From assembly GCA_951213105.1 (NCBI GenBank), contig OX578136.1:72398730-72462729 (forward strand): a stretch of 64,000 nt of DNA, in the 5' to 3' direction. Origin of the DNA: Amaurobius ferox (taxonomy: Eukaryota; Arthropoda; Arachnida; Araneae; Amaurobiidae). The notes under the pieces are model-generated. The model was not told the origin of the DNA. It made no database searches and was given only the letters and a program-made list of their open reading frames with translations. Positions 1 to 10,860 of this stretch are shown here, one piece after another; the first letter of the stretch is position 1; every line of letters starts with the position of its first letter. A program made the position numbers and the translations under genes.

Positions 1-415
1 TTAAACTCAAAAGTATTGTAATTGCGTTAGCGCAGAATATAGATGCACAGAAAATACGCAAACGTAAAGCAGTTTTAGGACGGATACAACACTATAAATT
101 TAATAGAATTTTAAAAAATAATGATTTTGATACAAGAAAAAAAGATGGATGCCATATTTTATTTTGAAGTGGGTCACGTGATCTCTTCATATAATATGGG
201 TTTAATTATTATTTTAATTTTATTTAAAAAACTACCGAACATATTTTGCTCATTTTTTTATTTTATTTTATGAGATAATTTGAATATTTTCTAAATTTTT
301 CAAAGCAATTTGTGAATTTCAACTTTAATTAAAAATGTTTGAAAAATTAGATCCCATAGGGTTCAATGTATTTCACTTTTTCAACACGGGTTCAATCCAA
401 AACTAATTAGAGGAT
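1..415 (-). repeat. Dispersed repeat family C, copy 1
   Basis: Positions about 215-410 are close to the reverse complement of 5715-5915: both carry the block GGTTCAATGTATTTCA next to GAAAAATTAG and a region ending TTTCAACACGGGTTC or TTTCAACCCGGGTTC. The similarity is high by eye, with only scattered differences. The left part up to position 1 may be more of the same copy but has no second copy here to compare. No coding capacity is visible. Confidence 0.6.
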
Positions 416-2290
416 ATTATTCATATGCTTTTCCATATGTCCTGTGCCGATATGTCTTTTGTTGAGTCAATTTTTTATTCACTTAATTAATTTATTTAAT
501 TATTTATTTGATTAACATGCTCTTAATCTTAAAATGCTCTAAAGCGCATTTAACTTATAAATTACAGCCATTTGTAGTTTGGTTTAGTACATTGCTTTGG
601 TTGCCGCAAAACCCACGTAATATCAGCATATCAGGATGATTAACTAATGTAATAATCTTACAGAAATCCAAAGTTAGATCTAAAGATAAATAGAAAGGTC
701 TTCAATTTTATCCAATTACACATTATTAATTTACATCATTATATTTAACAATATAAAGACTATTATTCGATGGTGTCGGATTATTCGATACGAATTAAAA
801 CCGTTAAATTACAAAATAAATACATAAATAACTGCATTTCAGAAAATTTTAAGCTAACCAATTAAATGCGTCACAAAAAGTAAAGAAAATGTGAGCTAGA
901 CATCTAGATTTTGTAAATTTGTGCACGTCCAAAATGGTGATTTATTAACAATCTTTACTAAATATAGTCTTTACTTATTCATACTGTAAATATTTTTAAA
1001 TACTTAAACGATGTAATAAAGACAACCAATTGTTTGGTAAAAAAAAACGGTCTTTAACATTAGCACCATATATGACTTACATAAAATTGCAAATCAGTAG
1101 CGCATTTTGACTTTACTAAGTGCTTCATCATTGGCAATGTAAATTGTTTAAGATGTGTCGATTATAAGCTCCTATACACAGTGCGCAACCACGAGACAAG
1201 ATTTGCGTATTGATCTTCGAAAAATCCAATAAACACTGCCACTGATAAGGGACGTAAGTGACGTCCAACAGCTCTCTGGATTTGTAATTTTATGTAGTCA
1301 TAGATGGTACTATTATTAAAGAACATTTTTTACCAAACAAATGTCTTTATTATATCGTTTTAAAGTTTTTGTTAAATTTGCGTGTTTCCCTATATTTTGA
1401 TATTTAAATACTTTTTGACGTGTTTTAATATTTTTTATTCTTTTTAAAACATTTTAATTTATAGAAAAAATTATTTTCGAAAGAAAATCTCACAATAACA
1501 ATTTTTCAAACTATAAATTACAACAACCGTGTAAATTATAAAATTATTTCCTCGTCACATTTGTATCCTATGCAAATATTTTATTTCTATTCCTAGAAAT
1601 GCAACATTCCAACTCGTGCATATCTTAGAAGATTGAATACTCTATTTGTTACATTTTCCCTAAAAATAGTCGGTTTAAGTGAAAGGTAACAAAGGATATG
1701 CATGTTTTATTACTATTTTGCAGCTTCAGAATAAATTAACAAAATATTTTTCTAAACTCTTAATGGTAACACTTATTCATCTGCCAAATTACCAGATATT
1801 GCTCGATAATTCAAAGTAAAAGTTGCAGTTTCACATATTATCGACAGAATCATTTGGGCTTAGAACAATTTTACTTAAGAATGTTTCATTGTTGATTCAA
1901 GTCAGAAGAGTTAAATTGCAAACTTTTATATTGACTACTAATTAAGAAAAAAATACTGTATAATAATAATATTTATGACTGTATAGTGTATATGTATTAT
2001 CTAGAATTCAAACTCTCAATTTATGTCAGAAAATTCAACACTTTATCCATTGATTTACTCAAGCGATGTTATTTCTATAGTTGAAATAGATCCTATATAA
2101 GTTTAAAGAATGTAACAATGTATCATAGGCATTAATCGTTATGGTTGCTAAATACTGATGAGTTAAAAACTTAATACGTTAAAAACAAAATCAAATGGCT
2201 GTGACTAATGATATTGCGAAAATATTATCACCTATAAAAATTAGATACAAGTTCTTAGTACTTCCTTGATTAAAAGCAGGCATAACAAAA
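416..2290. other. AT-rich interval with no recognised gene
   Basis: About 1.9 kb of AT-rich sequence with no long open frame, no tandem repeat and no match to the other repeats in the window. I see nothing I can name in it; it could be intron or intergenic DNA. Confidence 0.5.
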
Positions 2291-2476
2291 TTATTTGCCT
2301 GCATTTGGCTTGTGGTAGTAGGTGCTTACAATTGTTTCAACAGCTTCAAAAATAACTTGGAAGAACTTCCAGAATAATAATCCTTCGATCGATATACACT
2401 GGTTTCCGATTTGATGATGAGGGCTTATAATGCCCTTAAAACAGATGTTGTCACCTAATTTTCTTATGTCTGGTTT
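2291..2476 (-). CDS. Candidate 3'-terminal coding exon, unknown protein
   Basis: On the minus strand a frame of 61 codons plus TAA opens directly after an acceptor-like sequence (TTCATTTATAG, AG at 2478-2477). The peptide starts KPDIRKLGDN, contains a hydrophobic stretch GLLFWKFFQVIF and ends YYHKPNAGK. No start codon is needed if this is a terminal exon. A second minus-strand stretch 5' of it in that orientation (2741-2675, opening after TTTAAG, frame AIRENSLHDWNN) could be the preceding exon, but the phases do not clearly agree. I do not recognise the protein. Chance openness in AT-rich DNA is the main alternative. Confidence 0.33.
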   Translation of the reverse strand, partial: KPDIRKLGDNICFKGIISPHHQIGNQCISIEGLLFWKFFQVIFEAVETIVSTYYHKPNAGK

Positions 2477-3251
2477 CTATAAATGAAGTACTAAGAATTT
2501 GACTTTCTCAGAAGTAGCTGTGATATACGTACATTGTGATAAGGAATTTTAATCATATTTATTCTTTATTGAATTATTTTATCCACCAATTATACTTGTC
2601 TTTTAAGTAACCTTATTCGTTATATTTCTGTACAAACTGACAATTGTGGGAAACTATAATCAAATTTAAGAAACCAGGAGCGCTCCCATTTACACTACCA
2701 GCTACATTATTCCAGTCATGTAAGGAATTCTCTCGAATTGCCTTAAACAGTAGAATATATGTATAAGAAAAAACTCTCTCTATATAGAAAATAAATTCTG
2801 TATGAAAATCTATGATTCCAAATCCATAATCTTTAAAATACTTTCATTCATTTTGCAAATAAATTAAAGAAAAGTCGAAATTTCATTAATTTTTTATTTA
2901 CATTTTAGTAATTATAGGAGACTGGAAAATGATTCAATGAATTCATTAATCAAATATTTTGAAAGACGACTGGGTTTATATTGGATAAAAGAATCCCTGG
3001 TGTAAGTTGCAGGAAACATCGGTTTCAATGTTAATTTCAAGTAATCGGATTTTTTTAGTGTCTATAGAAGCCAGATATCTGCCCATCTCTTTCTTGATGA
3101 CGAAGCAAGACGCTTCTTTTCTTTGAAACCAGTCGACACTATTATTTTCTGTTGTATATATTGATCACAAGGGGAGATTCAGGGGAGGGTCAAAAGATCA
3201 GCGGACTCCCCCCCCCCCTCTTTTGTAACAACTTGAATTCTATGCAACAAG

Positions 3252-3433
3252 TAGCCGTGGAATATTTGGAAATTAACGAGTTTGATATTGGAAATTTCAA
3301 TGAAATGTTAATAAGGACTAATAAACTGAAGCATCGTACCTCAGAATATGCACGTTGGGAATCCATAGCCGCCATACGCAATCCCTTCGCTGGTTGTGAA
3401 TCCCATCTAAACAAGACCCGCGTGTCACCACAG
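3252..3433 (+). CDS. Candidate internal coding exon, unknown protein
   Basis: After a pyrimidine-rich tract (C run at 3208-3219, then TCTTTTG) and AG at 3250-3251 the frame is open through EYLEINEFDIGNFNEM and EYARWESIAAIRNPFAG to CAG followed by GTACCT at 3434, a reasonable donor. The composition is more protein-like than the surrounding repeats, with balanced charged residues and few low-complexity runs. The upstream boundary is uncertain: the same frame stays open from 3152. The product is not recognised. It could belong to the same plus-strand gene as the exons at 9688-10084, but no intervening exons were found and this exon would end in phase 0 while 9688 needs two carried bases. Confidence 0.35.
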
Positions 3434-3544
3434 GTACCTCACACAATGCAGGAGTGTAGTTGAGTACTTCCAAAAATAGTTGGTTTTAGCATCGTGCAAT
3501 AGATGGCGCTACCAATAAAAAGTTCTGACTTTTCGCATAGGGCC

Positions 3545-4640
3545 GACTTTTGAGTATTAATTTCATAACTTTTAAACTAATTTGAATTTTAAAAATATAT
3601 CAACGAGGTGTTTCATTTCTGGAGTCGAAGCACCGCTGCATTAAAAATTTCATTGCTGTGGGTAGCTTAGATTTTTCGCTCCGCAACTCAACACCAAACA
3701 AACAAACTGGACAGCATCGTATTTTATTGTTATATATTAGAAAACGCATCTGGCGTTCCAAGGTATCATTGTAGGAATTAATCGAATGCAATTTTTTTTA
3801 ATTGAATGTGGTTAAGTCACACGTGGCAATGGTTAAGGCACTCATACTAACCGCGTTCGATTACTGGCTCTGCCCAAACTGTCCCTGCTTTCAAATATGT
3901 GAGTTTGAAAATCTTCTAAGAGGTTGGTGGTAGGACAAAGAGGGTACGGTCTCTATGGATATCGCCTCCCCTAGGATCCGGTCCAAATTGGGTGGCACTA
4001 TCCTGGTCTTCCAAACAGATACCTTATGCTTTCGGAAAGGTCGGACGGTAAAGGTCAAAAGAAAAAAAAGACATAGTAGTAAAAGGATTCAAGTCTATTG
4101 ATAATACGTTTAAAACTATTTTAAATGATAATTCTTCGGTTTTTCTGATGCTATTAATAAGAAAAATCTGCAATAATATTTACAATTACTGAAACATCGA
4201 TTTGTGCGAAAATCACTCAACATGACGTTTCAACATTTAATAACTGAACAACTAATTTGAATTTATAAATAAATCTCGATAAGGTGTTTTCTCTCAGTCA
4301 AGGTCCCCCTGTACCATTTTTCATAGCCGTACGTCGCACAAATTATCCGCTGCAGACTATAAATACAGACATAATTTATTATTATAGAATAAGTCCTCAA
4401 AACACGAAAATTATATATACTTTTTAAATTCACGAAAATCCGTCTGTTGATGACATGGGTTCTGTTCAATCCTTTCTTGAAAAAAATTCAACGAACTTTC
4501 CAATGATATAAAGATGAAAACTCTGATAATATTTTCGATCGCTAATAAATTGATTTATTTATAAATCATTCAAAATGACGCTTCAGCATTTATTAACTAA
4601 CAAACAAATTCGAATTTTAAAATATCTGATATAGGCAGCT
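3545..4640. repeat. Diverged ~370-650-bp spaced repeats
   Basis: The block 'actaatttgaatttt..aaata' followed by a GAGGTGTTT-like or AAGGTGTTT-like word recurs near 3580, 4250 and 4600, each time preceded by a CATTTAATAACT-like stretch. A SINE sits between the first two copies and explains the larger first spacing. The copies are old. The short minus-strand frames at 3600-3791 and 4263-4469 lie in this material and are not credible genes. Confidence 0.4.
3815..4070 (+). mobile_element. tRNA-derived SINE
   Basis: A tRNA-like head is visible: an A-box-like TGGCAATGGTTAAGG at 3824-3838 and a B-box-like GTTCGATTA at 3855-3863, about 30 bases apart as in tRNA genes. The body follows (GAGGTTGGTGGTAGG, then GGATCCGGTCC) and ends in an A-rich tail near 4056-4070. 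The sequence is more GC-rich than its surroundings. SINEs are transcribed by RNA polymerase III from these boxes and mobilised by a partner LINE. The exact 5' end and target duplication were not resolved. Confidence 0.6.
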
Positions 4641-5246
4641 CATGACTTTCACTATACGATGAAATGAATTTACGTCTTTCCCAGTGTAGAAATGATGTAT
4701 AAGAACCCGCTGCACAAAGTTTCTAACATTGAATTGTACACTTAGTGCGTTTCCTAATGGCACCATGTAAAACTATTTCGAAGTACCCGATTAATTTATA
4801 TTTCGAGTAGCTCTAAATTGACAATTATCAACATTGATAGCATCGGCAATAAGCAATATAGTCCATACATTAAATTATTTTAATAATTAATTTATCAATT
4901 TTGCGTCATTTTCGTAATATAACGCCATTTTTGCAATTTTAACAATGTTTTCGTCAATCTGTGGCGAAATATCGCCACGCTGGCGAATTTCACTAAATAA
5001 GGCATCAAGTTGGCCAAATTTAGCGCCGAGCATTACAGACTAACAAATGAAAGATAATATTATATATATCGAAATGACTGTTGGCGAATTAATTACAAAA
5101 GTGTTACCCAAAGTATTTTCTCTCTTGAATAGAACGAACTAGATCCACGACGATGGTAACATATTTGTCGCATAATATTACATGTGAAAAGTGAACATAT
5201 TCCATAACAGTTAATATTTTTTAATTTTATGTAACTTTTTTGCCTA
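4620..5246 (-). mobile_element. HINE-B repeat, 5'-truncated
   Basis: Minus-strand copy of the family seen complete at 20208-21150. The terminal word is degraded (AATATCTGATATAGGCAGCTCATGAC at 4620-4645 against AATCTCATGTGGGCAACACATGAC expected). It has one internal unit with TGGCGAAATATCGCCA-type motifs (4950-5010) and the conserved segment GTGAACATATTCC near 5190. The hairpin end and the GT-rich block are missing beyond about 5246. Confidence 0.6.
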
Positions 5247-5515
5247 GACGGTGACACCATGTCTACGGATCAGCCCTCATATCTACTTACCAGCACGTAG
5301 ACTGTCCAACGGAAAAGGGATATAAGTGAGAGTTCCTTGTTGCTCGGAGTTGGTCAGCAGTTGGAGTCCAGTCAGTCTGTGAAGTTGGACATTTTTGTAG
5401 AGCAAGGCAGTATAACAGTTTTGTAAATTGTGTGTGATAAGCTCTCAGATTCATCTGGTGTTGAAATGGTGAAAAACCCGAGGATTCTCCCAAGATGTGA
5501 AAGATTATTATCAGG
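5247..5515 (+). promoter_or_regulatory. LTR-like promoter fragment (TATA plus initiator)
   Basis: GGGATATAAG at 5317-5326 is followed about 33 bases later by TCAGCAGTTGG (TCAG at 5354-5357), the spacing and words of an arthropod TATA/initiator core promoter. The neighbourhood is GC-richer than its flanks and looks like the U3-R-U5 part of a solo or truncated LTR. The alternative is an exon on the minus strand: a 93-codon frame runs 5568-5287 and reaches CTG then GTAAGTAG at about 5294-5287, a good donor. Neither reading is proven. Confidence 0.3.
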
Positions 5516-5567
5516 TACATTTTTAACACTTTACAACAAAGTTGAAAAGTGTTTATGACTTTGTTCA

Positions 5568-5568
5568 T

Positions 5569-5606
<38 letters not shown>

Positions 5607-5925
5607 CGTTAGCACGATAACTGCCGTAAAAATGAGTTTATCAAAATGAAATTTTAGTATGTTGTTCAGACGGTCTGTAGGACCTATGGGAATATAAATA
5701 AATAATATCACCCAATTAGTTTTTTATTGAACCCGGGTTGAAAAAATGAAATACATTGAACCCTATAGGACCTAATTTTTCAAACATTTTTTAAGTAAAT
5801 TTAAAATTCACGAATTGCTTCGAAATTTTTAGGAAATATTCACATTATCCCATAGAATATATAAAAAAAAATTCAGTAAAATATGTTAAGTAGTTTTTTA
5901 ATTAAAAAAATTATTTAATATAGGG
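5568..5925 (+). repeat. Dispersed repeat family C, copy 2, with (CTGT)n
   Basis: Begins with about nine units of CTGT (5570-5607), then CCGTTAGCACGATAACTGCC, a short frame-less body, and the block shared in inverse orientation with 215-410. A tetranucleotide run followed by a GATAACT..AAATTT segment is also the order in the HINE families here, so this may be a third, more distant member of that class. Confidence 0.55.
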
Positions 5926-6307
5926 AAAAAAACAAATTCAATTAAATTCTGACTTTGGGATATCTTCCAGAAAGAAAAGAGAGAGATATGATATAATAAA
6001 TATCTCTCCATTTGTTAAAACGTTTTGCATATGGGAGTGGCTTCATATTTTAAAATAAATTTGGTAGATAACAATTTTTCATTTTTTTTAAATTTTATAT
6101 AACTCTTCATGATAAATTTAATTGATGGCATTTTAAATGCACTTTCCTACGTCCTAGAGAGTTAAAATTTGGTACACAGCTTAAATTCGTTGAACATTTT
6201 ATTCGACAAAAATTTGATGGATCTTTAAATATAGATCATACATTTTTTTCGAAATGGCCTGAAAATAATCCCCGTTCACTTCTATAAATCATTGGTGTAA
6301 TATTGTT

Positions 6308-7131
6308 AAAAATTCTGATGTGGACAGCACAAGTCTTTCCCTGCAGACTCATATTCGTTCTCTTTATTTATTCAATGATAATTTGAGTTTATCTGCACAA
6401 CATAAGTATTTTAAATGACATTGAATTTGCACGTTAAACTTAAATTAAGTTCTCATTTGATAGCTGAACTTATTGTCAAAGGTGGCGTAGCGAAAACGCG
6501 AAAAAACTAGAATATCTCAAGAACGGCTAGTCCTAGAGTAATGGGGTTAGTCTTATTCTTTTTGTTGTCAAAAATCATATATAAAATAGGAATTTAATTG
6601 ATATAATTGAGCACACGTAGTCTTTTATTTTTATATATAAAGATTTTTGCTGGCCATTTCGCAAAAATAGCCCGTTCCTTTTTCCCGAATCGTAGTAGAA
6701 TAACCTACAAATGATTTATATACAAAATTTTGTTAAATTTGGTATATAAATCACTTGTAGGTTATTGAAATATTATACTCCAAATTTTGTTAAATTTGGT
6801 TCATTAGTTTTTAGCTAGAGTGGATAAAGGCAATTTCTGCGACCATTTCGCAAAGAAGGCAGATTCTTTTATTACGAATCGTACTATAATCTAATGAACA
6901 TCAGGATTTCCCACAAAAAACATACCTACCAAATTGTATGAAATTCGGTCCATTAGTTTTTCAATTAGAGTGGATGTAATATCCACACAGACACACAGAA
7001 ACATACACAGATACACCCTTACACACACAGACGTCTTCCTAAAAGTAGTTTTTTCGTGTTCTAGAAGTCCCAAAACGTGTAGATACTTTGAAAATTCGAG
7101 TTCCGATCTTCGGCACGATTCCAATACTTTG
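6308..7131 (-). mobile_element. HINE-A repeat, copy 1
   Basis: Minus-strand copy. It starts with the family 3' terminus (AATTCTGATGTGGACAGCAC at 6311-6330), then CTTTCCCTGCAGACT, two or three internal units containing AAATTTGGT..CATTAGTTTTT, a short CA/GACA microsatellite block (about 6985-7030) and the segment ending ATTCCAATACTTT at 7130. The expected terminal hairpin is lost. The overlapping open frames at 6891-7148 and 6934-7182 are repeat sequence, not genes. Confidence 0.7.
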
Positions 7132-7989
7132 AGTACATACACATACACATATATATTATCTGTGTATTATCTGTGTATCTAAATTCCGTGCCTATGCAAT
7201 TACAATAGTTGTGATTTTAAATGATCCCTAAACTTTTATTATTTCTTCAAGGAAGCCTAATTTTAACATATGCAGAATGCAAATATCTCAAGCGATTGTA
7301 AGATGAATTACATAAGAATTGCTGAATTTTTTTTCACACAAAATTATTTAGCTCTGGAGTCTGGAATACAAGTTATATGAATGAATTATTCATTGATTTT
7401 GCATAAAGAATCAGATGATTTATATTTCGATACAGTTTTAAATATTTAAGTATAATAAATTACTGTAGTACTGTGATAATGTAAAAGATATTACCACTGA
7501 ATGAATCACATTTTAGAAATTTTTAAATGAAATTACATTTCAGTTGGAAAGTGTTTCATAATCAATGCTTATGCATGATTGATCTTTCTTGTTAATTATG
7601 TGAGGATAATATCAAAATTGTGTTTTATTAAAAAAAGTGTAATTAATGCGTCCCATCCAGTGTTCCAACCGAATATTACTAAGTCTGGAATTACATCTCG
7701 CTAGTTAATTAAGTGTCTAAGAATTATAGAATTTGTAATATTAAAAATAATCATGTAAAAATAATCATGTAATAACCCTCAGATCTTACTTTTGAATGTC
7801 TATAAGATATATATATATATATATTACTTAGTATCCCGTTATGCAAAATTTAGGTGGGTTTGGGGGCCACCAACACAATGTACACAGCAGTAAGTTTTTA
7901 GAACATATTACGTGTATGATTAATATACAAATTAATAATTAATTTAATTTAAAATGCATTTTCGACAAATATAATTTAATAGACAATTT
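7132..7989. other. AT-rich interval, nothing recognised
   Basis: No open frame of note. There is a short TA run at 7807-7824. Nothing else I can identify. Confidence 0.5.
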
Positions 7990-8434
7990 GAAATAAGCAC
8001 ATGCAGTATCTCGAGAAAGGTTCATTCCAGCTTTCTAAAGTTCCCGTCAATCTTTTTCTGATGAAAAATTACAGAAAAAATGAGCATTTACGTATTATTA
8101 TTGAAAATTCTGATATTTTAATAATTTTTGAAAATTTTATTCGATAATTTAGGCTTCTTTTGAACAATCGAGTGCATTTAAAATCAATAGGTTTGCATTA
8201 CTCGCCAATCGTAATATTTGTGCCAAATTTCTTTCGAAACGCTCCTTTCGCTCGTGAGATATCCCTGACAGAGGCTCACGGGAACATACACACACACATA
8301 CACATACATCACTTCTGAAACTTTAGTTTCGAAGTCAAGGAAAATTAAAACGCGCTCTTTCCTCGAATTCGAATTTTCGACCCCGTCACAATATGTTCCC
8401 TGTACATTATATAATGCATATAGGGAAAATAAAA
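7990..8434 (-). mobile_element. HINE-B repeat, hairpin end preserved
   Basis: Minus-strand copy containing the conserved words GCAGTATCTCGAGAA (about 8002), CTCGTGAGATATC (8252), a CA-rich block (8288-8308), TTCGAATTTTCGACCCCGTCACAATAT (8368-8394) and the end CCCTGTACATTATATAATGC..TAGGGAAAAT (8398-8430), which is the family's terminal hairpin. The other end is missing. Confidence 0.65.
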
Positions 8435-9054
8435 AAATGAGTGTTATTGCAGTGATATATTTTCAATAGTACTTTACAAAATATATATACATTTATTTTG
8501 TAAGATCTATATTGAAAAAAAAAAAAAACTATTTTCATAATTTAGTTTAGAAATTTGGCGAAGGCAATGGCTTCCAGTAATGATTCAATCTAAACATACA
8601 AATTTTTCTATTTATGTATCATTTTCCCTGAAAATCACGAGCTAATTTTCACTTTCTAAATGTGTTCTATACTTTTATCTTGTCAAAATAAACTTTTGAT
8701 GAAATTTCTCTTATCCACCCCTCTGTTATATTGCGAAATATTATAATTAAGAATAAATGAACCGCAAAATTAGGTTTCCTCTTCGAATTTTATTTCTGGC
8801 TTTGCATTAATAATTTTGTCAAAAATGTAATCAAGGAATAAACGTGTACATGCTTGATTTATACATTTACAATTTTTATGTGAGAATAGTTCGAAATAAA
8901 TTGTATGAAATGATTGAATAGCGTGAATAGTTTGAAGGTATGAAATTTTAAAGCATCTTGAAAGTATGAATTTTTACTGTGTTTATGGACGTTAAAGATA
9001 TTTAAAATGTTTGACGACTTGTTCTCTATAAGTTAAAATATTTATAGTTATATA
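8435..9054. other. AT-rich interval, nothing recognised
   Basis: No convincing open frame or repeat. There is an A12 run at 8517-8528. It ends in the TA that precedes the mariner-type terminus at 9055. Confidence 0.5.
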
Positions 9055-9625
9055 CAGGGTGATTAAAAACAGATGAGCCAAACTTTACGAGGTTGTAGCA
9101 CACACCAAACTAAGCATTTTTTATCATAGTTTACAGGGTCAGAAATAAAACGTGAAGGCAGCAGCGGGCGCTAAATGGTGAAGCCGATGAGGTAATGTGA
9201 AAAGCACAAGAATGACTTAAAAGTTAAAATGTGACATTTAATAAACAATAATTACAGTAATGGCTCAAAAGAGCGACATCCAACCTGTATGTAGTCTCAC
9301 AGCGGCGATGGAGGGATTAGCGAACTCTCTAGTACAGACCAGGCATGTAGGGCATTTCGGCAGTAGCGGCCGAAATTCTGGTGAAGAGTTCCTCCTCAGA
9401 CTCAAGAGGAGTTTCATAGACGAGACTCTTGAGATATCCCCACAAAAAAAATTTTCAGGACAAGATTGGGCAATCGCCTGTGTAGGAAACGTTCTCCGTA
9501 CAGTCGTTATGTCTCTCTGCCATTCCCATTTGCAGTCCATAGTTGAAGAAATGCATATCGGCTTTTCCCTCATTTGCACAGTCTCTCAAAAATATAATCA
9601 GACTATTGTAACCCCATACGTTTAA
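9055..9625 (-). mobile_element. mariner/IS630-type element, 3' part
   Basis: The left end is TA followed by CAGGGTGATTAAAAACAG at 9055, the typical terminus of IS630/Tc1/mariner elements. Inside, on the minus strand, lies a transposase C-terminus (see 9260-9470). The 5' part of the element and its other inverted repeat are absent or beyond recognition. The plus-strand frame 9260-9625 and the minus frame 9265-9579 are wrong-frame shadows of the transposase relic. Confidence 0.55.
9260..9470 (-). pseudogene. Transposase C-terminal relic (mariner superfamily)
   Basis: Reading the minus strand from about 9442 gives WGYLKSLVYETPLESEEEL followed by a frame with RISAATAEMPYMPGLY, the C-terminal pattern of the mariner-superfamily transposases whose DDE core ends in a 'PLDFFLWGYLKS'-type motif. 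Immediately upstream in another frame is a remnant reading PENFF, so a frameshift separates them. Two in-frame stops (after GLY and after RVR) and the missing N-terminal half show it is dead. DDE transposases cut and paste the element's own DNA in the nucleus. Confidence 0.55.
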
Positions 9626-9687
9626 CCAGATAAATGTAGATTTAAAGAAAAAATTGCTTCACCTATATGTTTTCTTCTTTCAAATAG

Positions 9688-9740
9688 AGCCACTTTTAAA
9701 GAAGGAATTTTCTTCCCTTCTGCAGTTCAAAACCAAATCG
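9688..9740 (+). CDS. Candidate internal coding exon (penultimate)
   Basis: The acceptor TCTTCTTTCAAATAG ends at 9687, with a clear pyrimidine tract. The donor is GTAAGC at 9741, a strong match. The 53-base exon is open in one frame: after one base it reads ATFKEGIFFPSAVQNQI and leaves one base (G at 9740). That phase fits the next candidate exon at 9912, whose first two bases complete an alanine codon. Two independently chosen splice sites giving one continuous frame is the main support. It is too short for ordinary ORF scans. The protein is not recognised. The previous exon must end with two bases of a codon; I did not find it. Confidence 0.5.
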
Positions 9741-9911
9741 GTAAGCATTGTTTCTTCGTATCCTCATTGCGAATAAATAGGATTTATATACTAATGAACA
9801 GCACAAGTCATTTAAATTCAATCTGTAATTTATTATTTCTAATCTTGATTCTGAATTTCCAAAATACTACGGAGGTTTTCAAATGCTTATTTTAACAATT
9901 ATATGTTTTAG

Positions 9912-10084
9912 CACCTCCTGAGCCGGCAGAGCGGCCCATAGAAGGAGACGAACAACATTCGAGTGTGGGTTACAGAGCGGCACCGGACCCTCAATATATG
10001 TTTTTGAAGATGGAGAAGGCATGTAAAATTCTTAAATTCGTAAAAACGGAAAGATCAAATATGGAGGAGGCCCGGGATAAATGA
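9912..10084 (+). CDS. Candidate 3'-terminal coding exon, unknown protein
   Basis: Opens after ATTATATGTTTTAG (AG at 9910-9911) and runs 57 codons to TGA at 10082-10084. The peptide has a Pro/Glu-rich start (PPEPAERPIEGDEQH), then SSVGYRAAPDPQYMF, and a basic, probably helical tail (KMEKACKILK..MEEARDK). It is distinctly GC-richer than its flanks, as expected for coding DNA in an AT-rich genome. The intron to 9740 would be 171 bases. It looks like the cytoplasmic C-terminus of a larger protein, but I cannot name it. Confidence 0.5.
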
Positions 10085-10860
10085 TTGTAAGCAGCTCACA
10101 GTTTATATGCGCGGTTCTGATCTCAACTGATCCATTTTAGTAAGTGAATCTTGTGAGATCTATGTAACCTTTGATTGTTATTTCCCTCAGTTATGTTATA
10201 ATTTATGTTTGACTTTATATTAACATATTCTGACTGGTTTGGCCATGAAGACCAATCTCCGAGTCAAATAACATTCTGCGGTCCTGCAAAGTAACAGTAT
10301 AAATTTAGGATCGCAACTAAGAGAGTTGAGTCATAGTAATAGTCTGGTTGATTGTTTTGCAGAAATTCGGTTGAAGCTGGAATTCAATAGGAGTCGAGTT
10401 GATGTGTGAGTGGGAAAGGTGGATATTGCAAGTCTGTGTAGCAGGCACTATGAATTCTTAAGAATCTAGTATCAGTTGTGGGCCAAGACAAGGTTTAGAT
10501 GTCCTAAGAATTAGTTGGGTAAGCATAGACGATTTATAGCTATTCCAAGGATTTTGTACAGATAGTATATCACCAGGCCGGCCGGATAAACTTCATTAAT
10601 GATCTATTTTGCTAAATGACGGGAACTTGAAATATTGATTATTTTTGTATCTGTCTATATTTATTTACGCAACCAGTTGCTGTATTATGAGTGAGAGCGC
10701 AATGAATGTGTTAGTTTAACTTCCTTCATCAGTATGTTATATCCTCTGGCCGTAAGGCTGGCTCTTTTTGTATCAATTATTACAACGTTTGGAGTTATGT
10801 TATTTCAAATTGACATAATTTTTGCAAACAAAGTCAAAAGTACTTTATAATGGAGCCCGA
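10085..10860 (+). other. Probable 3' UTR of the gene ending at 10084
   Basis: About 0.8 kb of sequence without repeats, less AT-rich than the following 5 kb, directly after the candidate stop codon. No open frame of interest. The first AATAAA I see downstream is at 11056-11061, so the UTR may extend that far. Assignment rests only on position and composition. Confidence 0.3.

Noticed and set aside
3824..3863. A and B boxes considered as a functional tRNA gene
   Set aside because: No acceptor stem pairing or anticodon arm could be drawn; the long body and A-rich tail fit a SINE.
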